Positions 47,612 to 59,006 of a DNA stretch of 64,000 bases are shown here, in pieces. A program made the translations under genes and the position numbers. The notes below the pieces were generated by a model, which saw nothing but the letters and a program-made list of their open reading frames with translations, had not been told where the DNA came from and did not search any database. Where the stretch lies: contig LSRY02000008.1 of the NCBI GenBank assembly GCA_001643675.2, forward strand, positions 1,065,501-1,129,500, given 5' to 3'. Position 1 is the first letter of the stretch; the number at the start of each line of letters is the position of its first letter. Origin of the DNA: Monocercomonoides exilis. Lineage: Eukaryota; Preaxostyla; Oxymonadida; Polymastigidae.

Positions 47612-49436
47612 TGACGAGGAGGAAGAAGAAGATTATGAAAGCTATGAAGGTGGAGCAATTGAGAATTGTGAAACGAATTTAATCCTTTTTTAAAGATGTT
47701 GATGATTGCTTGAGGAATGTCGATAGATAAAAATATATCATTCGATGAGTTGATTTCAGATGAAATAAACAACCTTCATCACAAAACATGTGAAAGGCAA
47801 AGAGATGCAAACAGATGAAGAAGGAAGTCCACAAATTATCTACTGCCTTTGAGCGGTTGAACTGCTTTGCACCTCAGAAAAATAAAATTGTGTTTGTCCG
47901 TTGGCGTTCATAATTCAAACGAACGAAACATCTGATAAGCGTATTGACAGAGAAGAATTCGAAATCGAAGAAAGCATTGACGATTGAAGAAGTTGACTTC
48001 AATTGCAAAAATTTCAAATGAAATAAGAAGAAAATGACGAATTTTATGATTATGTGATTGATGTATCGATTCTAGCAATAAGCATCTTTTATTGAAGTGA
48101 GACTGTTGAGAATGATAATGAAGGTTAAGAAAAATAGAAGATGTCAGGTTTTTCAAGTCACGTTGGGCGATAGAAAAAACTGAATGCGTTCTGAATGTGA
48201 TTGACCATCCAGCTTATCATCCCAGATAAAAGAGTCGCAACTGCAAAACATTCCGAACAAAAATGCCAAATAAACTGCTTTTCTCTTTCTTGCAAACTCA
48301 TGTTAAGCATTGTCAGGCTATGCAGCATGCAAAACAGATGGTAAGAAACGAATGACTTCGTTGAATGCAATCCAAACAAGAATCATCTCAAAACTTCTGG
48401 ATCTTTTGCAAAGGATTTCAGGGCTTCTCTCCATGGAATTCCTGTTCATGATCAATCTGTATTTATTCAAAGAACACCTTTAAATAAAAATGAATGAAAT
48501 AAAAAAATCAAACCATCTTTTTGGCCTTGAATTATTTTCCCATCTCCAATGGATTGGTTATTATCAGCCAAGCAGTCTTTCTTGCTCTCCAAAATTGCCT
48601 CTTACTACATAAAAAACAGACAACTGGACAACAAATGGCTGATGAAGAACATCATCAAAAGCAGAAAATCCTTTATGAAACCGATAATGATGCAAGTGAA
48701 AGATTATATTATCCAAATAAACAAGAAATCAACTCTTTTTCAAAACCCAATTCAACGACAAGTCTTTGCTGATAGCATACCAGCATGCTTAGTGCAAAAT
48801 GCAAATGAGATTGTTGTTGAGGCCTGCTGAGTGTCTCGCTCCGCTCGTTTCCTCCATTATCCAACCCCTCAATTCCCTTTCCTTTTCCACGAAACCAACC
48901 TTCCCCAAAAAATCATGCAAAACAATTCCTGCGCAAAAGATATGTCAAGTACACACAACATTTCCCTCGAAATGAACAAGCTGTTCAATTCGATCTTTCT
49001 GAAATTGTCGTAGCTTTTTCTGCATCTTGCTTGAGTTATTTTTCACAAAATATAACAGCAGATATTGCGCCATATGATTTGCAATATACAGTTAAGTTCA
49101 TATTCATGCAATTTCCCCCACCAATTCACTTTTCGCAAACAATTTTGGAAAACAGCCACTCGCTCCTTACTCCGCAAGCAAAATCCCTGTTCTTCTGAAA
49201 TGCTATAACTCGCATGGGTGCATCTGTGTTTGCGCTCAATAGTAGCTCAAATATGCTCTGGCTGCAGCAAATCATCAATCAAAAATCTTCACTTAGGGTG
49301 GTTTTTTTATCCGGACATTTTTTTTATCCGGACAAAAATTTTAATTATGAATTATTTCTTCCCACTTTTCATATTTTATTACTTGTTTTTAGTATATAAG
49401 GAAAAGTCAGAAGTTAGAAATTAAGATTAAATTACT

Positions 49437-49518
49437 ATACCTAATCTCTGATGGGGGGGAGATGGGGGGGTTAGCTCCTCCATCTCTGATTTGTGCCTCC
49501 CCTGAGGAGATTAGGTAA
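49437..49518. other. G-rich hairpin in the transposon 5' region
   Basis: TACCTAATCTC pairs with GAGATTAGGTA across a loop containing two G runs of seven separated by AGAT. It lies between the left terminal repeat and the transposase ATG and could be a promoter or a structured leader. The function is inferred only from position. Confidence 0.4.
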
Positions 49519-49638
49519 TAGCAACGGGGCTGACTAAGAAAGAATTTAATCGAAAAAAAATTTTTTTATTTTTTTTCATTTCAAAAAAAATTTTTTTTAA
49601 AAAATAAAAAGAATGATCATAACCAATATTTTATTTGT

Positions 49639-51236
49639 ATGAGCGTAGTGAAACAAAGAAAAGAAAGTGGATTGGCGAAATTGAGAGATTTGATGAAATC
49701 TTTCCAGTATCGTCAAATCAAAAATCGATTAGTGCGTATTGCGACGATTATTGCTGATGGAAAATGCCGTGTTACCGACGCTGTTAATCTTAAGGAATTC
49801 TCTCGTTCATCGATCAACCGAGCCGTTACTGCTGTTGAAAATGGAAGAATCGTAGGAAAAGTTGGTCGACCAGAGCTGTTCACTACAGAAGATAAAGAAG
49901 TGATTACAGGAGTCATCAGAATAGAAAGCATGTCAGGAGTGAGTTATTCTTTAACTCAAACAAAACGATTGGTTTGCATTATAATTTCTTTCTAATAAAT
50001 ATTTATTATTGATTATAATTAAAGATGGAATCAGTGCTAACTGATAGAAAAATTCGAAGTGGAGAAGAAGAAGATCAAGAAGTTAAAATTTCAAAATCAA
50101 CTCCGTATTCATTCGTTAAACGAAATCCAGACCTAAAGACATCCATTCCTCATAACGTTGATATTCAACGATTATCGGTATCAAACAAACAGTCTCTGCA
50201 ACCTTTCTTCTCTCTTCTGCAATCACTTCATGATTCTCACAAATACTCTCCTTCTCTCATCTTCAACACCGACGAATCCTCTTTACGCCTTTCCGACACC
50301 ACAAAACAACTAGCCGTTCATCCTTCAGATGTTCCAGTCGGGTTTTCCAAAACACCAATCAACATGCCAAACTCAACTCTTGTGGTTGCAGTTGCAGCTG
50401 ATGGTTATTCTCTACCAAGCCTTGTTCTTTGGCCATCTAAAAAACTTCCACAAGAAATGAAGGTCTTGCTCAGCCCGCAGCTTCACGCCTGGGCATACAA
50501 TGATGGATGGATGACTGATGCACTGTTTGCTCGCTATGCTGAAGAGATACTACTGCCTGGAATTGTCCGAAGAAGAAAATTGCTGGATATGTACGAAGAT
50601 AGATGCATGCTTCTCTTGGATTCTCATCCTTCAAAAGCACAGCCAGATATTTGGCAAAAATTTGCAGATTCATCAATTGACGTGGTGACATTTATTCCAC
50701 ACAGCACTCATCTTACACAGCCACTTGACTGCGGAGTTTTTGCTGTGTTCAAAAGATGTTTCAATTCAAACTATGTTGTTCCATCTTCTTCTTCGATCGC
50801 ACTCAGACGAAAAGCAGTTGCAAATGCCTTGCCACAGGCTTTGCAAACTGCATTGCTTCCTTCATCAATTCACTCTGCATTTGAAAAGAGCGGAGTGTTG
50901 TCTGGGCAGTCCAATACTGTATTGGTGAAGTTGCCTGACACTCCTTCAGTTCAGCTGAAAAAAAAAACCCATCGTTTCAATTTCCATGGAAAAAATATTA
51001 CCGACCAAGCATTTTTAGATGAATGGAAAGAATACAAAAAGATGAAAGATGAAAAGAATATTGATGATTCTGCTGAAGAAAAAATTGAAAAAGATTTGTT
51101 TTCTGAGGACAAGCCGAAAAAAAGAAAAATATCAAAATCCCAAATTTTAAAAGATGATGATTTTGAAGATGATAATGAACGAAGAAATACCAGAAAAATT
51201 ATTAAAAGAGAATTGATGGATTATATTTACTATTGA
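49639..51236 (+). CDS. Pogo/Tigger-family DDE transposase
   Basis: Exons 49639-49971 and 50025-51236 give 514 residues with the frame kept at phase 0. Residues about 20-95 form a helix-turn-helix-type DNA-binding region (SSINRAVTAVENGR...GKVGRPELFTTEDKEVI). The catalytic domain has Asp194 (FNTDESS), Asp310 (LLLDSHPSK) and Asp346 (HSTHLTQPLDCGVF), a DD35D triad. The HLTQPLDxGVF motif is the hallmark of the pogo/Tigger/Fot1 branch. The C-terminal tail is Lys/Glu-rich and basic, fitting a nuclear DNA-binding enzyme. The stop is TGA. It cuts and pastes the surrounding element by binding its inverted repeats. No disabling mutation is visible. Confidence 0.92.
49972..50024 (+). other. Intron of the pogo/Tigger-like transposase gene
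   Basis: The 53-nt intron begins GTTTGC and ends AATTAAAG and contains in-frame stops. Removing it joins the DNA-binding and catalytic parts in phase 0. It shares the GTTTG donor of the other introns here, so the element is adapted to this host's splicing. Confidence 0.8.
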
Positions 51237-51623
51237 TTGTTGCGTTTTTTCGAAAATTTCAACATGCGATTTATAAAAAAATATTTTTTTTTCTATCAAA
51301 AAATAAAAATTATGTCCGGATAAAAAAATCACCCTATAAAATTATAGGTTGGACACCCTTATTTATTAACCAAACAATAAATGAATGTTTTATTGCCCTT
51401 CGTCTTGCCTGTTTTGAGGCAAAAGAATGAAAACGTTGCAGAGGAATAAGTTAATGATTGTGCATCTTCAGGCATTTTATAATATTTTTGACTCTTTTGA
51501 AGTAGATGTTCCTCCAACATTCAGAAAATGAATCAATATGTTGCTTCATCTTGATTTTTCCGAAGGCAGCAGGACCAGCAACAAATGTTTTATGGTGTGC
51601 ATGGGGCATTGCTGAATCACTGC

Positions 51624-52640
51624 TTATGCGATTTTATCTGTTCTTTTTTTATTATTATGAAAAAAGAAATTTTTTGTTGACTTTTGAAAGGGGCTTGGGC
51701 GATTGAACAATTTGAGGGACCTGGAGCAAAAAGAGAAAAGCGAAGAAATGGATGAAATACGGGAAGATGTGAGATTTGAAGAGACGTGTGCGATTTGTGG
51801 AGTGGGTTGTTGAAAAGATAATAGAGAAAATTGTGGATGGAAAGGGATTGGAGTTGGAGGATGAAAATTGTGTGTTGGAATGTTGTGGGATGTTAAAAAG
51901 AGCCAAAGGTTCAAAGGGACGATGGATTGCTTTTCTTTGAAGAGGAAAAGATACAAGAAAAAGAATTTTGATAAAAACAAGAAGAACGAAAAATAAATGG
52001 ATGAAAGACTTCTAATGGAATGTTTGCAATGGAACTTAATTCTGAATGAAGGCCTTTCAGTGGAATTGGTGTTGATTTGTGTGGCTTGCCTGCTGAAAGG
52101 TGTGTTGGAGAAAGAAGGAAAGGGAGGAGACTCAAAAAGAAGTTGAAATGAGTTTGCTGCGAGAGTCATTTTCACACAACATTCAAACGTGTCTTTTGTT
52201 TTTTTTCAATTTTTTATTTTTTTTTTTTTTGAAATGTATTTGAATTGAATAGGAAACAGATAGCGAGTGATGTTTGAAGGAAGAAGCAGGAAGCATCAAG
52301 AGGGATCAGAAGCAGCACACTTTGAGTGTACTTGCGAATGGATGAGTTTTGGAGAAATTGATGAAGGGATTGATAAAGTGCAGAGAGATGGGGGAAGTGA
52401 GTGTGAATGAGCTGGGTTTTGGTAGAGAAGATTCAAAAGAAGTGGGAGAGATGGGAAAGGATGTGGATTGGAAGAGAAAATATGATGAGAGGATGAGAGA
52501 AGGGAGAGAATGACTGAACCCTGATGGGTGTGATTGAAAGAAGATGAAGTAGAGGAATTTGAAGAAATCAACATTTTCAGTTTCTGAGGGGAAAGAGGAG
52601 GCAACCACTCAAGAACAGTCAATGAACAGTGGACATCCAA
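51624..52640 (-). CDS. Ser-rich ORFs of unknown function
   Basis: Frames 52296-52640 (115 codons; starts MDVHCSLTVLEWLPPLS, then Ser/His/Pro-rich, ends in TGA) and 51624-52175 are in the same frame, with a poly-A/T tract near 52200-52230 between them. The second is also Ser/Pro/Phe-rich (PTPQIAHVSSNLTSSRISS). The composition resembles the other minus-strand Ser-rich genes. No domain recognised, and the two may be separate. Confidence 0.35.
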
Positions 52641-52737
52641 TTCAATTGGTATGCATCAATCTGTTTGTTGAATATTTTGTGATTATGTTTTTCTTATCAA
52701 TATGAAGTTCACTTATCAAATACAATATTTTATCTCA

Positions 52738-52948
52738 ATGACAACATCACATGAACCCTTTTCATCATCTTCTTCAGAAACATCATTCAATTGATTGCAC
52801 ATTTCTCTTTTACTTCATTTCTTCTTCTTATTCTTCTTCACCATCTTCTTCTTCATTTAACAAAAATGAAGCAATTCTTCAATTAAACAGTGCTTTCTCC
52901 AAGTATCTTAATTTTTCTGGAAAATGTTTTTTTCATCTTTCAACGTAA
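52738..52948 (+). CDS. Short Ser-rich ORF
   Basis: ATG at 52738 reads MTTSHEPFSSSSSETSFN. After a shift, the frame 52751-52948 reads Ser-rich then AILQLNSAFSKYLNFSGKCF before a stop. It lies just outside the left inverted repeat of the 53-60 kb element. Weak evidence. Confidence 0.25.
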
Positions 52949-53373
52949 CTTATGTTTATTCTTTTTCTCTTTCAATAGTGTCTGTTGAATTCTAAAAAAT
53001 TGCTTGTATTGTTTCAAAACCATGATATATTTTGTTCAATTGTCAGATGAATTGATTATTAAACAAATAACAAAAAGTGATGAAATGTTCATGTTATCAA
53101 AAAATGAAAAAGAAATAAAAATTGGAAAATATGTGAACTTCAAAAAAGTTTTTTGAAACATAAAAACAAATTATAAACGATATTAAAATGACAACGAATA
53201 AATGAAATAAAAATTCGATGAAGAAGATGCAGTTTCAGATACATTTTTTAAAGGTGAATTGTTTCTATTTCTTGTCGCGCTGGTGGGCTTTTAGCATTTT
53301 CATGAGTCTTCTTCAGAAATTTCTCAAGCTCGTTGATATTTTTCAAAACATTTTAATGTTGAAATAAATAATA

Positions 53374-53886
53374 TGAATATGGTTTTTCATTTCAAAAAAT
53401 GCATTTTTATTTAATCATAAAAAAAAATATTGAATATATACATATTTATTTTTAAGACTCAATAAAATACAAAAACCAAAAAAAAGACAACATTTCATGA
53501 AAATATGTCAAATTGAAAATCTCGATCACAAAAGTGGTCACTAATTTTTCTTCAGATTTTGCAACAAACAGACATAAAAAGATGTGGGGAAGCGGTTTGT
53601 GCGGAAATCTGAGAAAAAATTAGTGACCACTTTTGTGATCGCCAGTCATTTCAAGTTTCAGTTTTATAATAGTTCCGATCGTTCAACGGATCAAATCTGA
53701 TGAGAACCTTAATAAAAGTGTTTTTCAAAATGACTGGCGATCACAAAAGCGGTCACTAATTTTTTCTCAGATTTCCGCACAAACCGCTTCCCCACATCTT
53801 TTTATGTCTGTTTGTTGCAAAATCTGAAGAAAAATTAGTGACCACTTTTGTGATCGAGATTTTCAATTTGATATATTTTCATGAAA
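53374..53886 (+). repeat. Left terminal inverted repeat, internally palindromic
   Basis: Within the repeat, about 53512-53650 pairs with about 53731-53870 to form a long hairpin around an 80-nt spacer. The motif GATCACAAAAGTGGTCACTA occurs four times in alternating orientation (near 53523, 53620, 53741 and 53837), giving nested hairpins. Confidence 0.95.
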
Positions 53887-54167
53887 ATTTTCGTTTAGAA
53901 ATATTTATTTATTATTTATATTTTTTTTTCATATATTTCTTTATGATTTATTGTTATTATGTTATTAACATTAGTTTTTATGAGAAACATTTATGCGTTG
54001 ATTTTTGGAAAAAGACAAAAAAATTGTGATTTCAGTTTCCAATATCAATTCATCATTTTGATAAAATCAAATTGCATAAATACTTATTTTTTGTGTGAAA
54101 CATGGTGTTTTTCACCGAAAAAGAAATGTGACTTTTGTTCCATAATAAATTCAGAAAAATAAAAACA

Positions 54168-55202
54168 ATGAATATTTCCAAACCTCAATCGACTCTATAT
54201 TCTCGATACAAAGTATTATGGAAAGAAATTGAACGCATCCGTGGAGATGATGTGGATTCATTGCTTGTCTATCAATTTTACAACTACAGGCAATCATCTT
54301 CAGTAATTAACGATTTGTTGAAGTCATTAAACGGTTTGATTATTATTTTGTCTTGTTTTATATAGAAAAATTTATGGACTGTCATTGTTGTCATTTTCTT
54401 ATTTATTTGCGAATTTTTTATATTCTTTAACAGAATATCACATAAAGCTGCTGGAAGACCTGTCTGTGGTGTTCAACAACGCTCCTTTGCACACTCAGAC
54501 AGTAATGCTGCAAGCGCTTTCCCGCAACACATCATTATCCGATTTACAAGACTATGGATATGATGTCACAGAGGGAAAATTTATTTACGCGAAGCAAACG
54601 CTGAAGAAGAATCAAGGTTTTATCATTCCGCCACAAAAACCTCATCTCCCTTCTTGCAAAAGTGGTTTGTTTTTATTTGAATTTTTTTTGAATAATTTTC
54701 TCTGATTATTTTAGGCTTAAATGAACAGGATTGGGAAAAGGGCAATAGCTGGATGTTAGCCCATTCCACTGAAGCCTCAACTTCTCTTCAATCAGCAAAG
54801 AAAAAGCAGCGAGCTGAGCCAGATTACACAAGATTTATTGATGAAGATGCCTGGGAAAATAAAATTGTTACAGAAAACTCTTCTTCAAATAAAAAACAAT
54901 CTTCTTCTTCTTCGATATCATCTCAACAAAACAAAAAATCTGATACCATTTCACATGAAAATTCTCCTTCTCAAGCTGTTGATGCCCCAATCAGTACTCC
55001 AATAAGAAGAGAAAGTAGCTCGACAAAAAATCAAAATAAAAATTCGAATCACAAACGTCACTCTTCTCCATCTCCAATACCAATTCACAAATTTTTCAAA
55101 ACAAAACAATAATCAACATCTTCTTCTTCTTCTCCTCTTCCTCCTTGTTCTCCTATTCGTTCTTCCTCTTCTTCCTCTTCTTCCTCTTCTTCCTCTTCTT
55201 CC

Positions 55203-55237
<35 letters not shown>

Positions 55238-55514
55238 ATCTTCTTCATCTTCTTCTTCTTCTTCCTCTTCTTCATCTTCTTCATCTTCTTCATCTTCTTC
55301 ATCTTCTTCATCTTCTTCTTCTTCTTCATCTTCTTCATCTTCTTCATCTTCTTCATCTTCTTCATCTTCTTCATCTTCTTCTTCTTCTTCATCTTCTTCA
55401 TCTTCTTCATCTTCTTCATCTTCTTCATCTTCTTCATCTTCTTCTTCTTCTTCATCTTCTTCATCTTCTTCATCTTCTTCATCTTCTTCATCTTCTTCAT
55501 CTTCTTTTTCTTCT

Positions 55515-55549
<35 letters not shown>

Positions 55550-57544
55550 ATCTTCTTTATCTTCTTCATCTTCTTTATCTTCTTCTTCTTCTTCATCTTC
55601 TTCATCTTCTTCATCTTCTTCATCTTCTTCATTTTCTTCATCTTCTTCTTTTTCTTTTTCTTCTTCTTCTTTCTCTTCTTCCTCTTCTTCTTCTTCTTCA
55701 TCTTCTTCTTCTTCTTCATCTTCTTCATCTTCTTCATCTTCTTCATCTTCTTCATCTTCTTCTTCTTCTTCATCTTCTTCATCTTCTTCATCTTCTTCAT
55801 CTTCTTCATCTTCTTCTTCTTCTTCATCTTCTTCATCTTCTTCATCTTCTTCTTCTTCTTCATCTTCTTCATCTTCTTCATCTTCTTCATCTTCTTCATC
55901 TTCTTCATCTTCTTCATCTTCTTCATCTTCTTCATCTTCTTCATCTTCTTCATCTTCTTCTTCTTCTTCATCTTCTTCATCTTCTTCATCTTCTTCTTCA
56001 TCTTCTTCCTCTTTTTATTCTTCTTTTTCTTCTTCTTCTTCTTCATCTTCTTCATCTTCTTCATCTTCTTCCTCTTCTTCTTCTTCTTTTTCTTCTTCTT
56101 CTTCCTCTTCTTCCTCTCCTCCTTCTCCTTCTCCTTCTTCTTCTTCTTCTACTTCTTCTCCTCCTCCTTCTCCTTCTTCTTCCTCTTCATCCAAAAAGCA
56201 ACAAAAAATGACAATCAATTCTTCATTAACTAGCAAGTCTTCTTCATATTCGAGAAATGAAAATGATTGGGTGAGCGAGCAATTGCTTGAATATGTCACT
56301 TCTCCCACTCTTGTTCCTCCACAGGCATTTCAAGATCTTCTATCTTCATTTGCAAAAGACAGCAACACTTCTCCGTCTCCTCAAGACACACATTCAGACG
56401 AAAGTTGTAATTCAAATTGTAAAAATAATATGAATATCATTTCAAATAATTACACAATGAATTTTCTTCCCGCAATTCAATCTCCTTCTTCATCAATATT
56501 TTCGAACAAGAATGAAGATTCCAATTCGTCATCAAAAACAGTGAAAGGCTTGCAAAATCTTGGAAACACTTGCTATCTTTCCTCTCTCCTTCAATGTGTA
56601 TCTTCAATCACTTCACAAAAACAATTAATAATTAAAACCATTTCATTTCAAAACAATTTATCTTCTCGAGTATTGAGTGTTTGTCAACAACTTACCAAAG
56701 ATGGAATGATAGTGCGTTCATGGGTCCCATCACTGATCAACAAATGGGAAGACTTTTGTGGATATAGAAGCAGACAGCAACAAAATGTCATCGAGGCGTT
56801 TGACAATCTTCACCAACTTCTTCAAAAAGATGAGTTAATAAACAAGGATACCTTCAATCCTGTTTTAATCACACATTTCAAATGCCAAAAATGTCAAAAA
56901 ATCACATCACACTTCAATGAAATTTGTTACAATGTCGTTATCAATTCTTCTTCTCCTCACAACGGCCTATCTTCTCTTTTTGCGACTGAAGTTTTAAACG
57001 GAAAGAATTGTGTTTATTGCGATAAATGCAAGGAAAAATGCTGTGCTGCGAGATGGGAGGAAATGGCTGCATTTCCAGAGGTGCTAGCCCTCTGTCATGA
57101 ATGCACTGATTCTGCTAGTTCAGCACCTTCGAGAACATTACTAATGGAAACAAACAGAGTCAATCAACGCACGTTTTGTAAAGGGTTTTCTTCTAAAGAT
57201 ATTCAACATCTTCAAAAAGATAATCAAGAAACCATCATATATCATTTTTCTGGACAAATACTATTCAAACGTCTGGATCGACAAAACGGACATTACATCG
57301 CAGTTGTGAAAAGAAAAAGTGGAATCAATAGTTTTTGGAGTATTTGCAATGATAAAAGTGTTTCTGAATTCGATAGTGACAAATGGAGTTCTTCATGGAA
57401 AGATCTTTACTCACAAGGTTTCACTCCTTCCCTTTCATTTTACACAAAAGAAAAAACAAAGCCAACATTTTCAACAATTCAGTTCGGTGGTTCCTCTTCT
57501 TCATCTTCTTCAAAAACATCTAATAATAACACTTCAAATAGCAT

Positions 57545-57576
<32 letters not shown>

Positions 57577-59006
57577 TATCATCATTCATCACACCACCTC
57601 CTCGAACAGCTTCCATTCCACAACTTTCTTCATCAATAACAACTTACTATGGATTGGAAGCTTTGAAAGAAAGAAGAAAGAAAACGGGCATCTTTTCTCC
57701 CAATGAAAAGAGATTAATCTTCAAGCCCAAGACGAAATTATGGAAAGAGTTTACAGATGAAACAAACATCAAAGTTTCATTATCTCACTTCTACAAACTC
57801 ACCACCAACTTCTCAAAAGCGAAAAGGCGTACTGACCTGTGTGGAATGTGTGAGAAGTTGAGCTATTTGGAGAATAAACTCAAATCTTCACAAAACAAAA
57901 ATGGACTTTCTTCTGCTGAGTTTCATACACTCAAACTTCTTCGTCAACATCGTCTTGTTGCAGAAATGCAACGAAAACATTATCAATCAACAGTTGATAA
58001 TCTGAAAGAGGGAGAAGCAGTCTTCGTCTTCGACTTTAAAGAAAAATGGAAACTCCCCATAAGAAAAAATCAACTTCAACAAGAATTCTTCAATTATCAA
58101 CAAGTCTCTCAATTCACAATCATCTCTCTTCAAAAAATAAAAAATCAAAAAATAAAACGAACATTCAACTTCTTCTCCGATTGCCTTTCAAATGATCACA
58201 GATTTGTTATTGAGTGTCTGGAATCTGTGATCAAAAGACACTTCTTCTCAGACACTCACACTTTTAAGTTCTTCTGCGATTCGGGTCCACACAACCGAAA
58301 TCGCTTCCTTCTTCACTTCATCCTCTCCAAACAATCGAAACTCCTGAAAAAGAAAAATACTCAACTCAACTTCTTCGCTGAGCACCATGGAAAGAATATT
58401 TGTGATAGTGAATTTGGTGCGTTAGTTAATGCAATTGACAACAATCTTTCGACTGAACACATCACAACACTTCATGACTTAATCAACTTCTTCGAAAACA
58501 ATACGAATGTTTCATCATCTGTTTCATCATCTTCGCAATTGTATATTTTTGAATCATCCTCATCAAACAACTCCCCATCGTCATCATCTATCAAGGAGTG
58601 TGTACATGAGAGGTACTTTGAAGAGTACGTACCATCTCAGCAAATTTCATGGCCATCACTGTCAGTCCCTCACATGAAGGACTACTTGTATTTTGAGTGC
58701 AAGGGCTCATTTGTCTGCGCATCTGCTGTTGGATATCTTCCTCAACGCTCTCTGGTTGCCCTCGAATCTTCAACAATGAAAGAAAAAGTTCAACGTCCAA
58801 GAAAGTCATTTCACTCTGATATCACATCATCTAACTCTTCTCTTCTTTCTCAATCTTCTCAAGATCTTCTTCCAAGGAGATTTGAGCTTCTTCTTGACTC
58901 TTCTTCTTTTAATGAATCTCAAAATTGTATTTATGGTGTCTCTTTTTAAGAAACTAGTTGTTGTGTATGCTTAGCTGGCACTCTATCGGAAGGGTGCTGG
59001 ACATGA
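54168..59006 (+). CDS. USP deubiquitinase fused to HGK-type DDE transposase
   Basis: Exons 54168-54333, 54434-54664 and 54715-59006 give about 1,562 residues (1,543 if the TAA at 58947 stops). Residues 1-240 are the N-terminal domain shared with the sister genes; 265 is a TAA codon; about 280-625 are poly-Ser. The USP domain (about 740-1030) has Cys752 (LQNLGNTCYLSSLLQC), Zn pairs CQKC and CVYCDKC, His992 (RQNGHYIAVV) and the acidic CNDKS site, all canonical. From about 1110 comes the transposase: IFSPNEKRLI, RRTDLCGMCE, Asp1239 (VFDFKEKW), Asp1321 (FFCDSGPHNRN), HHGK at 1356 and CDSEFG at 1363-1365. These match, from memory, widespread metazoan proteins with SDGP/HGK motifs suspected to be transposases. 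It presumably mobilises the enclosing element; the USP may protect the transposase or alter host chromatin (inference). Confidence 0.85.
54334..54433 (+). other. Intron 1 of the USP-transposase gene
   Basis: The 100-nt intron begins GTTTGA and ends TTTAACAG. The phase 1 junction yields a protein that aligns with copy 1 across the junction. Confidence 0.8.
54665..54714 (+). other. Intron 2 of the USP-transposase gene
   Basis: The 50-nt intron begins GTTTGT and ends TTATTTTAG, phase 1, at the same place as intron 2 of copy 1. Confidence 0.8.
55113..56205 (+). repeat. Ser-coding TCT/TCA/TCC microsatellite
   Basis: About 1.1 kb of TCT, TCC and TCA triplets keep a single frame from the TAA at 55110 to the USP region, coding roughly 340 Ser with few interruptions. 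The units TCTTCA and TCTTCC recur in blocks, so replication slippage is the likely source. Confidence 0.95.

Larger units (their letters stand above)
49295..51334 (+). mobile_element. Complete pogo/Tigger-like DNA transposon
   Basis: The ends are 22-bp terminal inverted repeats (49295-49316 and 51313-51334) of the form GGGTGRTTTTTTTATCCGGA plus CA, with one mismatch. They are flanked by TA on both sides (49293-49294 and 51335-51336), the target duplication of the Tc1/mariner superfamily. A second, direct copy of the inner TTTTATCCGGACA lies at about 49317-49334 and may be an extra transposase-binding site. The 2,040-bp element encodes one transposase with a 53-nt intron and intact motifs, so it could be active. 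Confidence 0.93.

Noticed and set aside
55145-56233. Phe/Leu-rich plus-strand ORF and Lys/Met-rich minus-strand ORF over the Ser tract
   Set aside because: These are out-of-frame and antisense readings of the TCT/TCA triplet repeat. The Ser frame alone connects to conserved domains.
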